From NCBI GenBank assembly GCA_030159075.1, contig BROG01000956.1, positions 28,501 through 92,500 of the forward strand: a stretch of 64,000 bases of DNA. The letters are read 5' to 3'. Of the stretch, positions 26,699-39,848 are shown piece by piece. The notes beneath the pieces are model-generated. The model saw only the letters and a list, made by a program, of their open reading frames with translations. It searched no databases and was not told the DNA's origin. Every line of letters begins with the position of its first letter. Position 1 is the stretch's first letter. The position numbers and the translations under genes are program-made. This DNA comes from Atrina japonica (lineage: Eukaryota > Mollusca > Bivalvia > Pterioida > Pinnidae).

Positions 26699-26842
26699 GG
26701 TTATTAAAGGTGTCATGAATTGGGTGTTTTCATATTGATCTTGTATTACGTCTTCCGCCTCGAGCCATTACAGCTGACTTCAACCCAATACGACTGTACG
26801 AGGACATGATGCAGGATCAATATGAAAACATCCATTTAATAA
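26699..26842. repeat. ~144-bp inverted-repeat (foldback) unit
   Basis: Left arm GTTATTAAA ... GGTGTTTTCATATTGATC (26699-26742) is mirrored by GGATCAATATGAAAACATCC ... TTTAATAAC (26813-26842). A roughly 9-17 bp indel separates the two blocks. The spacer contains CCAATACGACTGTACGAGG. No target duplication is evident. It could be a tiny MITE. Confidence 0.55.
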
Positions 26843-26928
26843 CACTATAGTATTTGGAATTCATTTTCATATTAATATATAAATTTTAACGGCTACGGTC
26901 GAATAGTTGTGTGGGAGGGTGCGCGCGC

Positions 26929-26949
26929 TTGTGTGTGTGTATGTATGTA

Positions 26950-27028
<79 letters not shown>
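26929..27028. repeat. (GT)n microsatellite with GTAT start
   Basis: Three GTAT units, then about 75 bp of pure GT, ending in TTTGCGGGTG repeated twice. Confidence 0.97.
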
Positions 27029-27032
<4 letters not shown>

Positions 27033-27520
27033 GGGTGTTTGCGGGTGTGTAAGGAATTGTTCTAATTTGGCTCGCGAATGGTCTGGGCAATTAGGTAAAA
27101 CTGAGGACATGTGTTTGTTCAACGTTTGACGCGTTAAACAAACCTCATTGCACTGATATAAGAACTCAGATCAGGTTTGAAATATTGGAACTTCTGGATT
27201 TTCACTCATGATTAGTGGCTTTCGATTTAGTAAAATTCTTGTTAGGACAAAACCAATATCTCAGAAGCCTTAATTCCACCTTCATGATTACACCTGAATG
27301 TCAAGAACTAAAAGAAACGTTTTAAGGATTTTCATATTTGAATATTCTGAGCTGTAATAATAATTTCAAAGCATTTTTTATAAAATTTTGTCATGTCATT
27401 AAATACCATTCGGTCTGTAGTAATGCAGGATGTAGAAAGACGAAACGAGACATAGCTACGACATATGAGTTCTACATTCAATATCACAGATAACATACTT
27501 GGATGTACATATATAAGACA
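27029..27520. other. Unannotated A+T-rich DNA
   Basis: Nothing recognised. Confidence 0.5.
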
Positions 27521-27662
27521 TGGGATGCTTACTCCTCCATGGCACCTGATCCCACCTCTTTGTTTCCAGAGGTACTTTTTGTCCATTTTTACCGGATTTG
27601 TATCTATGTCCTGGACATTCTATTGATTTATACTTTGGTATCTGAAAATGTTTTATATATAT
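27521..27662 (+). mobile_element. Penelope-like 3' tail fragment, plus strand
   Basis: A closely matching copy of the 3'-terminal tail: GGGATGCTTACTCCTCCATG, CACCTGATCCCACCTCTT, TTTACCGGATTTGTATCTAT and CTTTGGTATCTGAAA. Sharply 5'-truncated at GGGATGC and ends in TTTTATATATATG. By eye it is among the least diverged tails here. Confidence 0.85.
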
Positions 27663-29417
27663 GACTCTGGATGCTGATTAACTCTAATTTTTGACAGAAC
27701 AGGAAGGACGGTTTCTTTAGATAAACAGACACAAGAGGTATTATTTAAGCTAAATGTGTTTGTTATTCATGAATAAATTACTTCACATATTTGCACTGTA
27801 CGATCTGTCACGAGTCCTGTAACACAATGACCTGCGTTTATATACTTCCAGTGTTCGTTATCTGGACAACAAACAGAAGAAATAACTCAAATCAAAATTT
27901 GAATATAGGAATTAAACTATGTAAATTAGAGCAAGAATGGCTTACAATAAAACTTTTACATACTGTAAAAAAAATATTTATACTGCAAATATGGTTTAAT
28001 TGGATTACTACACTCGCCGTTGTACGTTCTTCCAAACCAGGATTTAAGCTTTGACGCAGTTTACATGTTAAATTAAATCCTTTGTGTAAACATTCTTCAG
28101 AAGCTGGAGTCTTTGAGGTGGTCAGTTCGGAACGTTTTATCTTGATAAATTAAGTTCTGTGACTACGATTTTGTTGGTTTCCATAAAAACGCAATGCACA
28201 CCATAAATGCAATTTATCTGTAAACTTTAACCTTTCGTTCAGTAGGTTTTGAAACTTTTACAGATCTATAAAATAATCAATCCTGAACATTTTCTGAATT
28301 GTATTTTCAAACTTATCAAAATATACATATTCTTATCAACATTTGTTTGAAGTTTATCAGAGGTCAGTCATGATAGGCAATTCTGACTGAAGGATAATTT
28401 GTCAAATGCAGTTCAAATGTTCGGTAGATGAAATACGGAACGTCAAATCCACATTTACGTTCACATTTTCTCAGATAGCCCTATCTATTTTGGAAACATT
28501 AAAAAATGTCGACTTTTCCTGATTTCAATTCAAAAAACCAGGGGAAGATGATATATCATTTTATCAGATTTTTAACTGATCTTTATATTTTGGACACATT
28601 TATTAAAATCTACAAAATAAACAATTGATTTCCACGGATATACTAATGACCTACTTTTAATTTATCTCATCACTTTATATGGTATTATAACATATTTATG
28701 CAAAAGATTATGGTTTATGATCCTGCCTTTGGCAATTCTAATGTGCCATTAATGTCACCTCTGCTATACTTTGTTTTCCTTTTAGATTACCGATGTCCAC
28801 ATTATATACAATTTACAACGTGTTATCTCAGGACGTAATGCTGGTATAAATATTGATATCAACTCGGTGTTAATTTGGAATTTTAAATGAATGATTAAGG
28901 TAATATTATGTTAACATTTTATTGCATTGCTCAAAGTGATAATGACAAAAAAGGATGTTTCGTATACATATATATCTTGTGTGTGTCCTTTTTTTAAAAT
29001 AAATGAATATAATGAAGAATGCCCACATAAATCATCCAAATATCAAATTTAAAACGTTACACCCCTTTTCCATGACATTAATGCATGAGTAGATATTTCA
29101 CGATTTCCGTTAAGATAATTTTTCTAAAGAATGTGGACAACACCTTTTCAACATAATTTCACCAAATATGCCGTATGTTATCGTTTAATATATGATATCC
29201 TAATTAGCAGTTATAATGATATCAACGAATAGTATTTTTGTTTCGTGGTCCATACATCCGAATGTATTGAAATAACATCAAAAATATGTTGTTTAACAGT
29301 TCGGGTGTATTTTCGCTACTGTCTTCAAATATTTAACCTATAAAAGTAATATGACGAAGTAAAATTGAAGAAGTACCAATCAATAATCAAAAACTCTATT
29401 AAAACACAGCGAATTAG
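27663..29417. other. Unannotated A+T-rich DNA
   Basis: Nothing recognised. Confidence 0.5.
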
Positions 29418-30045
29418 ATGTGCAAATGGTCTCAACATGAAGAACAATTACGAATCCCAAACGGGATAAGACCGGGTGTCCGGAAGGAGTCAGCGTCTTC
29501 TGCTGGCATGCCACACCGTCGTTAATGTTCAATGGAAACCTTTCTAGTTCGATGAACGGGTCAAATTCTGTAAAACGATCAAGTTTGGTGATGAGGTCAA
29601 GTTCGGCGAAAAGCATGATTGGTGAAAAGGAGTCACTGTCTGTGGCCGTGATCCAGAATACTATTTAATATATCTGAAAGGGGGGCTTCATAATGTTTAA
29701 CAAGATCCCTATATTGACCATAAAACTTCTGAAACAACGACTCCAAGCGTTCAACAACGTAACCTTGTGTAAGTAGTTTTTTGGCTAGTCGTTTAGCTCT
29801 CAGAATGAAACATTCATAAGAAGATTGTATAAGTTGTGAAATGAAAATGCCATAGATGAAATAGTACTACTTAGAAACAGGAGGTTTGTGATAAGGAAAT
29901 TGTTTGTCATTGAGGGATGTGTGAAGTTAACCGTCTTTTCGAATCGACAGGAGTAAATCTAGGTAAGAAGCAGATGTGTTGCTCTCTGTCGTCTCATTGA
30001 TCTCTAGCTCTACAGGATAACTGAAGGACAGACAATTTATATTTG
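29418..30045 (-). mobile_element. Second Penelope-like family: RT C-terminal part plus tail
   Basis: Minus-strand fragment with an RT remnant (30045 to 29634) followed by a tail with ACACCG, CAGCAGAAGACGCTGACTCC and GGACACCCGGTCTTATCCC. That tail is a clearly diverged relative of the common tail (its TGTCCGG replaces TGCCATGG). It therefore belongs to a different subfamily from the 7- and 55-kb copies. Confidence 0.75.
29634..30045 (-). pseudogene. Penelope-like reverse transcriptase remnant, subfamily 2
   Basis: Reading inward on the minus strand: YPVELEINETTE, NTSASYLDLLLSI, then degraded sequence, YGIFISQLIQS, RAKRLAKKLLTQGY, ERLESLFQKFYGQYRDL and EAPLSDIL. These follow the family order (YPxELEIKDTT, SYLDLxL, YGVYISQLIR, LLxQGY, FxKFYGRxxDL). 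In-frame stops break it after the SYLDLLLSI block and just before YGIFIS. The catalytic YxDD lies upstream and is missing. The tail end DILNSILDHGHRQ-stop looks like the true C-terminus. Confidence 0.75.
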
Positions 30046-30339
30046 CATATGATCTAGAAAAATTATGTTGCAGTTTCTTCAGTCAGTCACGCACTCAAAA
30101 AAGTATTAGACGAGTTACTATTTTTATTTCGTCAAATGTGATTTCCTATGTTTATCTAAAACACACCCTTAATCAAGTGCCATTTATTTTAATAAGGATC
30201 TGCATGTGATTTTTCAACACACGACGTTTTCTTATAAGGAATCCATGTTGATTACTAATTTTAAACATACAGGGATATGTCATGTCATGGTGTCAACAAA
30301 ATGCTATAGCTAATACTCCAAGTTCATACTGTTCAAGAT

Positions 30340-30610
30340 AAAGAATAGGAAGTATAAATCACATTAAAGAGTTAAAAGTAGGTTTTGCTTGGTTGAACCT
30401 AGTTTTGTTCAGTTAAACCTAGTTTATCCCGTTAGCTAGACTTAAGAAACTTAATTTAAATGAAAAAAAGATGGTTCATTTAAGATTAGATTTAATTGTA
30501 CCAAAATTACGTTAATGCCCATTGATATAATGTTGGTGCAGTCACACCTATTTCTTTATCAGTTGAACCTGATATGTCTGGGTGCGTAATAGTTTTCCGA
30601 CGGCCTGATA
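30340..30610. mobile_element. Partial copy of CTAGGTTTAA foldback family
   Basis: Contains AATCACATTAAAGAGTTAAA, several GTTNAACCTAGTTT units, ACCAAAATTACGTTAATG and TTGGTGCAGT. All are shared with the element at 39045-39484. The TGGCACGCC terminus is not recognisable here, so this is a decayed or truncated copy. Confidence 0.6.
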
Positions 30611-30668
30611 TTCCGACAGCTCATTACTTCGACGGCCCATTATTCCGACAACCCCTTTTTCCCGACAA
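30597..30668 (+). repeat. ~16.5-bp TTCCGAC minisatellite, five units
   Basis: Units are TTCCGACGGCCTGATA, TTCCGACAGCTCATTAC, TTCGACGGCCCATTAT, TCCGACAACCCC... and CCCGACAATAT. GC-richer than its surroundings. It could be the subterminal repeat of a transposon, but no other part of one is visible. Confidence 0.75.
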
Positions 30669-31548
30669 TATTGATTATTTCATGGCCACCATCCGCAGGA
30701 TAATATGACACTGACTATTTTAACAATAACACAAGAATTATGACGTGACTAAGTTCTAATAACATAGAAAAATAACATGGGGTCATTATTCTACTTAGAA
30801 ATCATGCATACTTAGACACGTATAAAAGTTACTAATACTTGCTGAAAATGACCCGTTTTCTTGGTCAGTCAAATTTCTACAGATTTAAAAAAGGCCAAAG
30901 TTCATTTTCTACCACAGAACAATGACACGAGTGTACTTTGTACCACAGAGAATTGACCCAGGTATATTGTTGTCATAAAGAAAGACATTAGTTTTCAATT
31001 AATTTCGGAATTATTAGAAATTATTTGTTTTATATAAAAGTACCTTAATGCTAAATATTGCTGAAGGGAATTTGATAATTTCTTGTAATTTTCAATTTAC
31101 TAAGAAATATAATTTTCATATGAAACAAAATTGAAAAATAATAAACAACATTTTTAGCATAGAAAAAGTAAGCATTCAGTTGTTAATTATAGCCATGTCG
31201 TACAAATTTAAACATGTACTCGTGTTGATAGGTTAAACTTATAGGCCCATATTCTGTGGCAGTGCAATGTCTTGAAATTACAATGTTTTCGATATCATAA
31301 TAAGATGTTTCTGTCAGTTTTTGCTCTACGGAATTTATGCAATCATGTCACGATATCGCTGCATCTTTTACATCGTTACGCAGTCATGTCCTACTGTGGT
31401 ATATTTAGGACACGCAATATTTTATGACATGGTCGGTATAAATATCTCCAGAAAAGGAAACATGATTTTATACAAATTAAATTTGAAGTTTGCTTTCTAT
31501 AGGACATGATAAACATGGGTTGTATGATGAAAAAAATAAACTATTGGA
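30669..31548. other. Unannotated A+T-rich DNA
   Basis: Nothing recognised. Confidence 0.5.
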
Positions 31549-32022
31549 AGATATGTCTGGTGTTTTTGTATAGGCATGAAAGATATGTCTGGTGTTTTTG
31601 TATAGGCATGAAATATATGTCTGGTGTTGGTGTATAGGCATGAAATATATGTCTGGTGTTTGTGTATAGGAATGAAAGACATGTCTAGTGTTTGTGTATA
31701 GGCATAAAAGATATGTCTGGTGTTTTTGTATAGGCATGAAAGATATGTCTGGTGTTGGTGTATAGGCATGAAAGATATGTCTGGTGTTTGTGTATAGGCA
31801 TGAAAGACATGTCTGGTGTTTTTGTATAGGCATGAAAGATATGTCTGGTGTTGGTGTATAGGCATGAAAGATATGTCTGGTGTTTGTGTATAGGCATGAA
31901 AGACATGTCTGGTGTTTGTGTATAGGCATGAAAGATATGTCTGGTTTTTGTGTATAGGCATGAAAGATATGTCTGGTGTTTGTGTATAGGCCTGGAAGAT
32001 ATGTCTGGTGTTTGTGTATATC
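31549..32022. repeat. 32-bp minisatellite, 15 perfectly phased units
   Basis: The unit starts AGATATGTCTGGTG, continues with a variable TTTTT / TTGGTG / TTTGTG block and ends TATAGGCATGAA. Start-to-start distance from unit 1 (31549) to unit 15 (31997) is exactly 14 x 32, so there are no indels. Variants follow a repeating order (TTTTT, TTGG, TTTG, with or without GACATG), indicating a three-unit, 96-bp higher-order period. The unit has no stop in any minus-strand frame, so frames of 150, 154 and 73 codons arise. They encode a 32-residue periodic peptide and are not supported as genes. Confidence 0.97.
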
Positions 32023-33787
32023 TCAGTTATACAGCAATATTTCGGATTGAAAATAATTAAGACATTCTTGTAAAAGACCTTTGAGAACTATTTACATACA
32101 AATAATGGAAACATAAATCAAAACTGACAAGGTAGTAGAATATTAAAATGATTTTTCGGAAAATAACATAAAATTTATCAAGAATTTTATCTACACACCC
32201 ACAAGAATAACTGAATCATTCCAAACTACGATTTCATAGTTGGTGATTTTATCACAAAAATATTTTGTCGGATGTTTTCTCCAGTAAAATGATAAAACTG
32301 ATCATATAGCAGATCTTGTTTTATTAATGCATTATAGTTCAAAAGGATTTACAGATGGTGATTTTCCACGTACATTGAAGTGTGTAATCCAAAGTACGCT
32401 GGGTGTTTTTGTATCTTCATTTAATTGACGTTTATATTAGTTTAACCGAATAAATCTAAATAAAAATAAACAAGTTTCTCAAAAGTCGAGTAAGAGTAAA
32501 CAGTTTACCTGGATTGACTTTCTTAAAATTAAGCTGACTTTTTGGGTCGGTCTTTGGTCCATTATTTTTTTTTATAACATCACTTTCAAATCGTTTAAAC
32601 AGTTAAATCGCGATCTATTTTGTTGATCCGTCGTTGATTCAAATGTTACTCGATAAGCTTGTATCAAAAATGTCTTTCTCTACTGCGCTAAGAACGGCAA
32701 ATGACCTTCGAACACCAAATTAACAACAACAACAACAACAACAACAACAAATATGGAAATCACAAAAATCACGTACCTTACGCATCAGATGATATATTTG
32801 TTTAAACATAAAATTGATCATTCACTAGTCAAAACATTATTTTCAGATAGTATCATGAATACATCATTTAATTATCGGTATTTATAGAACTGATTGTGTT
32901 ATATAGTAAACCCCATATAACCTGGCGAGTTGGAGTCTCATGAACCCTTTCTTGAGCAGGGCGAGGATTTTGGTAATAAAGCTTGACAGCATTTAATGAC
33001 ACAGAGAAGAGTTATCGTAACCATAGTAGCTAGTCGTAACAGAAAAAATGGGTAGACTAACCTGTATGACAATAACAGACAATTCCGCCCGCCAAATTAA
33101 TGTAAATGTAATCATACTGAATTTGGTATGCTTTGTCCGGGTCAAAGTCATGACCCTTATTGATTACAATGACATAAGTATATACTAGGCCAGTTAAAAT
33201 AAAATCAGTTGTACCACTTGTCCAAGAATCAACTTTATTCCGATCTATATATTACACGATTAGAGTTTAACATCGAAGGTTCTAAATTCGCCAGGGCAAG
33301 CAATGTAGTCTTTTTACTACACTGATAAATTTTGACAGAAATTGCTTGATGGACATTTCGAAGCGATGGGACAGTTTTGCCTGTCGACATATGGACCCTC
33401 GAAGATAATAACTGCTTATTACCATTAAAGCATTATAATATATTATATTCTCCATTCGATTAATAACTGATATCTAAACATTGTATTCTTTTTTAGTTCT
33501 AGACGAACACCAAATTACTCAACTTGAAGCGAGATGTATGGGAATAATATGTAGATAAGATATAAACAAACAGGAGGAATCATTTACAAGAAAGTTATTT
33601 GACTGTAAAAATATATCAGATAAATATATATCCGGGAAATATCAAATTTCCTTCTATCCACAAGCTTCCTTGGCTTATTTTTATTCCAAGGTCAGATTAA
33701 GTTCAGAAAATAAACAGACTTGATAAATATTTACTAAATACTCTAATGTAAATTTAGACATTTTCACACACCATTTTGTAGAATGCA

Positions 33788-33788
<1 letters not shown>
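32023..33788. other. Unannotated A+T-rich DNA with (AAC)9-10
   Basis: An (AAC)n run at 32722-32750 is the only clear repeat. A TAGTAAACCCCATATAACC block near 32906 loosely resembles a transposon terminus but has no partner. Confidence 0.45.

Positions 33789-33868
<80 letters not shown>
33789..33868. repeat. (TA)40 microsatellite
   Basis: A pure TA run. Confidence 0.97.
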
Positions 33869-34880
<1,012 letters not shown>

Positions 34881-35025
34881 TACAAATACAAATAAGTAAT
34901 ATGAAGATCAAGTGTCCAAAATAACAAAAAGGCTCAAGGGACGTACGGACATTTTGCTAACTAATCGACACTCTGTTTAGACGGTGATTTAAATCATGGT
35001 GGAGATACACATTTATTTTTGTTCA

Positions 35026-35135
35026 ATGGATTGTATTGTATTGTGACTGGTTACCAGCCTTTTGTCAAAACTTTTCGATGATGTTCACTGAACATCATCC
35101 ATACATTTTGTTATCAGGGAATATTTACCATATGT
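35026..35135 (+). repeat. ~110-bp direct repeat, copy 1, with internal hairpin
   Basis: Pairs with 35441-35550. Shared blocks are TTGTATTGTGACTGGTTACC (copy 2: TCCTATTGTGAATGGTTACC), CAAAACTTTTC, ATGATGTTCACTGAACATCA and GTTATCAGGGAATAT. The GATGTTC/GAACATC stem with a 3-nt loop is present in both copies. Confidence 0.8.
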
Positions 35136-35282
35136 TGACACTGACACTATATGATATTTATATGATAATTTTATATACAAGAACGATTGTGTATTGTTTA
35201 TGCAGGTTTAATAAAATGGAAAAAAAGAAATGTCAGAAAACATACGAAATAAGTTAATATAAGCATTGAACTCCTTCCTTTC

Positions 35283-35387
35283 AGTTGGCATTCATGGTTT
35301 TATGACAAAGCAAATTCATCATGAAGACGCGCCTCATGGAATTATCCTTTGTCCAGTTGGCATTCATAAGCCCATGAATGCCAACTG
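35283..35387. repeat. CAGTTGGCATTCAT hairpin and third copy
   Basis: CAGTTGGCATTCAT (35354-35367) is separated by AAGCCC from its exact reverse complement (35374-35387), giving a perfect 14-bp stem. A further direct copy, CAGTTGGCATTCATGG, lies at 35283-35298. The cluster sits midway between the two 110-bp direct repeats. Confidence 0.85.
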
Positions 35388-35440
35388 ACAAAAATTCAGT
35401 GCTGAAATACATTCACTGTTGAATATCTAGTTGACATGTC

Positions 35441-35550
35441 AATGCATTGTATCCTATTGTGAATGGTTACCCGTCTTGTGAAGTACTCTCAAAACTTTTC
35501 AAAGATGTTCTTTGAACATCAACCAAATATTTAGTTATCAGAGAATATAG
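35441..35550 (+). repeat. ~110-bp direct repeat, copy 2, with internal hairpin
   Basis: The second copy of 35026-35135, offset by about 415 bp. The hairpin is GATGTTC-TTT-GAACATC: the stem is identical to copy 1 and the loop differs (ACT in copy 1). Confidence 0.8.
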
Positions 35551-37712
<2,162 letters not shown>

Positions 37713-37968
37713 TGGGGTACCTGTGGCTGAGTGAATAGAGCATCGCTTTTTTAACCATGAACATTCTCGCTTCTTGTCAGCGCAAGGACGAATCCCGCTG
37801 TAACCTGAGTTGATTTTAGTAAGAAGGTTTGCCAATTTTCTTGCGAAAGTTCGGTGGTATCTTCGATGGTATATTGTAACCGGATTCATTGCTTCGTCAT
37901 TAACTACTGATTAACCGCCACCATATAACTAAACTTTCTTGTGTGTGGCGTAAAACACCAGTCAAAAA
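37713..37968 (+). mobile_element. tRNA-derived SINE (family 1), nearly full length
   Basis: GGGGTACC start, then A-box-like TGGCTGAGTGAATAGAGC (37724-37741) and B-box-like AAGGACGAATCCCGCTG (37784-37800). The body has GTAACCTGAG, GAAGGTTTGCCA, a GGTGG(T)ATC stretch and CCGCCACCATATAACTAAA. The tail is GTGTGGCGTAAAACACCAGT followed by an A-rich end. Of the three family members (4.45, 21.6, 37.7 kb) this is the most complete. The A and B boxes carry substitutions, so it is an old copy. Confidence 0.8.
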
Positions 37969-38454
37969 ATCAAAATTATATAAAAAGAAGTTTACATGTA
38001 TCAGCAAGATTACATTAGTATGTATTTATTGCTAATATCAGCGATTAACTTATTTTCATGGGCAATTTTGCTTGCAATACTGCGCGTACTCAACTGTACT
38101 CTAGTCACAAAAGGTTGTAATAAAAAGGGATACATATGTAATACAAACTTTGAATACTCGAACAGATCATTTTATATGAATATTTATCTCTCGCGAAATA
38201 TATATGATATAATGCTTGTATTTGTATAGGCGTAATAATAAGCTCCAGGCAATGAGAGGACGGATATGGTTAAAATGACACAACCAATAAATTATATTAT
38301 AGTACTTACCATGACTTGTGATTGCGTTCGTAATTCTCCTTGTAGCTATAGTGACAGCATCGCTGATTACTGTCAACAGTTTTCCATTTCTACAATTGAC
38401 ACAGAATTATAGGGTTATTTGCTAATTATGTAAATTTACTTAGATAAACTATGT

Positions 38455-38609
38455 TTTTTGTGATTTTGGCACAGTTAAACTTAACAATTAACCCTATTTT
38501 TGCTCTAGTTAATGTGGGTTACTGAGAAAAACTAGGTTTAACTGAAAAAAAAGCTAGGTTTAACTGAGAAAAACTAGGTTTAATTCATTAAACCTGTTTT
38601 GGCGTGCCA
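38455..38609. mobile_element. CTAGGTTTAA foldback family, right-end copy
   Basis: Three tandem AAAAACTAGGTTTAACTG-like units are followed by the right terminus TTTTGGCGTGCCA and TA. The terminus matches the inverted end of 39045-39484. The left side contains GTGATTTTGGCACAGTTAAA but no clean terminus, so the left boundary is approximate. Confidence 0.65.
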
Positions 38610-38756
38610 TATATATTTATATGACTCATAATGCATTTAATCTCTTTTGTCTTCAATAGCCAGTAGGTGTTATGTCAGTCAAACAAAGTATAATTTACTG
38701 CACCTAAATCGCGTAGGGTGCTATACAGTGTGTACTATTGGATGGTAGGCGATACA

Positions 38757-38935
38757 TTTAGGTTTATTATTTGGCCTTCTGTGATAACCCTTTTTTTCCG
38801 GAAATATATATATATATATATATATATCTAAAATTCGAGCTCATCTGATGAAGTCTTATTGACGGACATGACCGTAGTGAGCATTTGGTTTGGTCCCTTT
38901 TGTAAAACTATTACTTTTTGTTAATAATATTAAAA
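38757..38935 (+). repeat. Hammerhead-bearing dispersed repeat, copy D
   Basis: Shares TTTATTATTTGGCCTTCTGTGA, CCGGAAATAT, CGAGCTCATCTGATGAAGTC and GGTTTGGTCCCTTTTGTAA with copies A-C. The 5' third (AAAGCTAAGATAGTC) is missing. An (AT)9 run at 38807-38827 has expanded inside the repeat where the other copies have a short A+T stretch. It lies between two members of the CTAGGTTTAA foldback family. Confidence 0.7.
38839..38882 (+). ncRNA. Decayed hammerhead ribozyme motif (copy D)
   Basis: GCTCAT, the exact core CTGATGA (38845-38851), a GTC/GAC stem II, GACA in place of GAAA, a two-pair stem III, TA at the cleavage position (38875-38876), then GTGAGC. GCTCAT and GTGAGC form an uninterrupted 6-bp stem I with one G-U pair, the best stem I of the four copies. 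The altered GAAA core argues against present activity. Confidence 0.55.
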
Positions 38936-39042
38936 CATTGTTTTGTCTATACTATTGTTGACGGTAGATGTTTATATCACATTCAACTATTTGGTAAAAG
39001 GTTGATTGTGATAAATCGGGGAAGAAAATACTTATAGAATCG

Positions 39043-39486
39043 TATGGCACGCCAAAATTACGTTACTGAGTTAAGACTAGTTTTTCTCAGTTATATAGTT
39101 AAATCTAGTTTTTCACAATTTTCTCCAGATAATTCGAGGTCCTTTGGCACGCAAAAATCACACTAATGAGTTAAAACAAGGTTTCACGGTTAAACCTTGT
39201 CTTCTCCAGATTTACAAAAACCTAGGTTTAACTGGTGAAAAAATCGTCTTAACTCATTAATGTGATTCAGAACACTAATTTGAATTAAAAGGAGACTTAT
39301 CTGGAAAAATATAGATCAAAATACACCAAAATCACATTAATACTGATTGACTAAGTTTATCACATGTTTGTGGTTTTGGTGCAGTTAAACGTAGTTATTC
39401 TCAGTTGAACATAGTTTCTCTCAAGTTAATATAAGTAAATAAGAAAACGTAGGGTTAACTCATTAATGTGATTTTGGCGTGTCATA
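39043..39486. mobile_element. TA-flanked foldback MITE of the CTAGGTTTAA family
   Basis: TA followed by TGGCACGCCAAAATTACGTT at 39045 is mirrored by AATGTGATTTTGGCGTGTCA ending at 39484, then TA, giving a 440-bp element with TA on both sides. The interior holds nested copies of the terminus (TGGCACGCAAAAATCAC near 39154, CTCATTAATGTGATT near 39258) and many AAACTAGGTTTAA motifs in both orientations. TA duplication suggests a Tc1/mariner-type mobiliser. No transposase is present. Confidence 0.75.
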
Positions 39487-39498
39487 GACAAAAGTATA

Positions 39499-39751
39499 GA
39501 CAAAACAGACAAACACAGTTAATTATAGCTTCTAATAATATGTCAGGTTTATATCCTGTAATGAATACTTTTGTCTTTCATTGCATACTTCACAACGATA
39601 AGACCAAATATTTAAGTGTATATACCGTACTTTTATATTGACCACTATATGAGCTTTTATACAGCAGTACTAAATCCAGTAATTTATGTGTAACGACTTG
39701 TTGATTGACACACAATGTGATATATATTGTTTTATTGTAAAGTTATAGACT
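39499..39751 (+). repeat. ~250-bp direct duplication, copy 1
   Basis: Pairs with 41697-42050. Shared stretches include CAGACAAACACAGT, TATACCGTACTTTTATATTG, ACCACTATATGAGC and TTTTATACAGCAGTACTAAA. By eye this is well above 90% identical over its 3' part. It begins just after the TA-flanked MITE. Confidence 0.9.
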
Positions 39752-39752
39752 T

Positions 39753-39837
<85 letters not shown>

Positions 39838-39848
39838 TACCACTACTA
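39752..39848. repeat. (CTA)n microsatellite
   Basis: About 97 bp of CTA/ACT with two CTT or CCA interruptions near the end. The Val-rich minus frame comes from it. Confidence 0.97.

Noticed and set aside
31477..31961. Overlapping 150-, 154- and 73-codon minus-strand frames with HKHQT/NTRHIF repeats
   Set aside because: They are the 32-bp minisatellite read in three phases. 32 is not a multiple of three, so every frame gives the same 32-residue period. No start context, domain or flanking coding sequence supports a gene.
31549..32022. CRISPR-like array
   Set aside because: Units are contiguous 32-bp repeats with no spacers, in a eukaryotic-looking window. This is a minisatellite.
32900..32960. 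TAGTAAACCCCATATAACCTGG as a transposon terminus
   Set aside because: Superficially like the 52.7-kb end, but without TA/CAGT match, internal mirror or partner.
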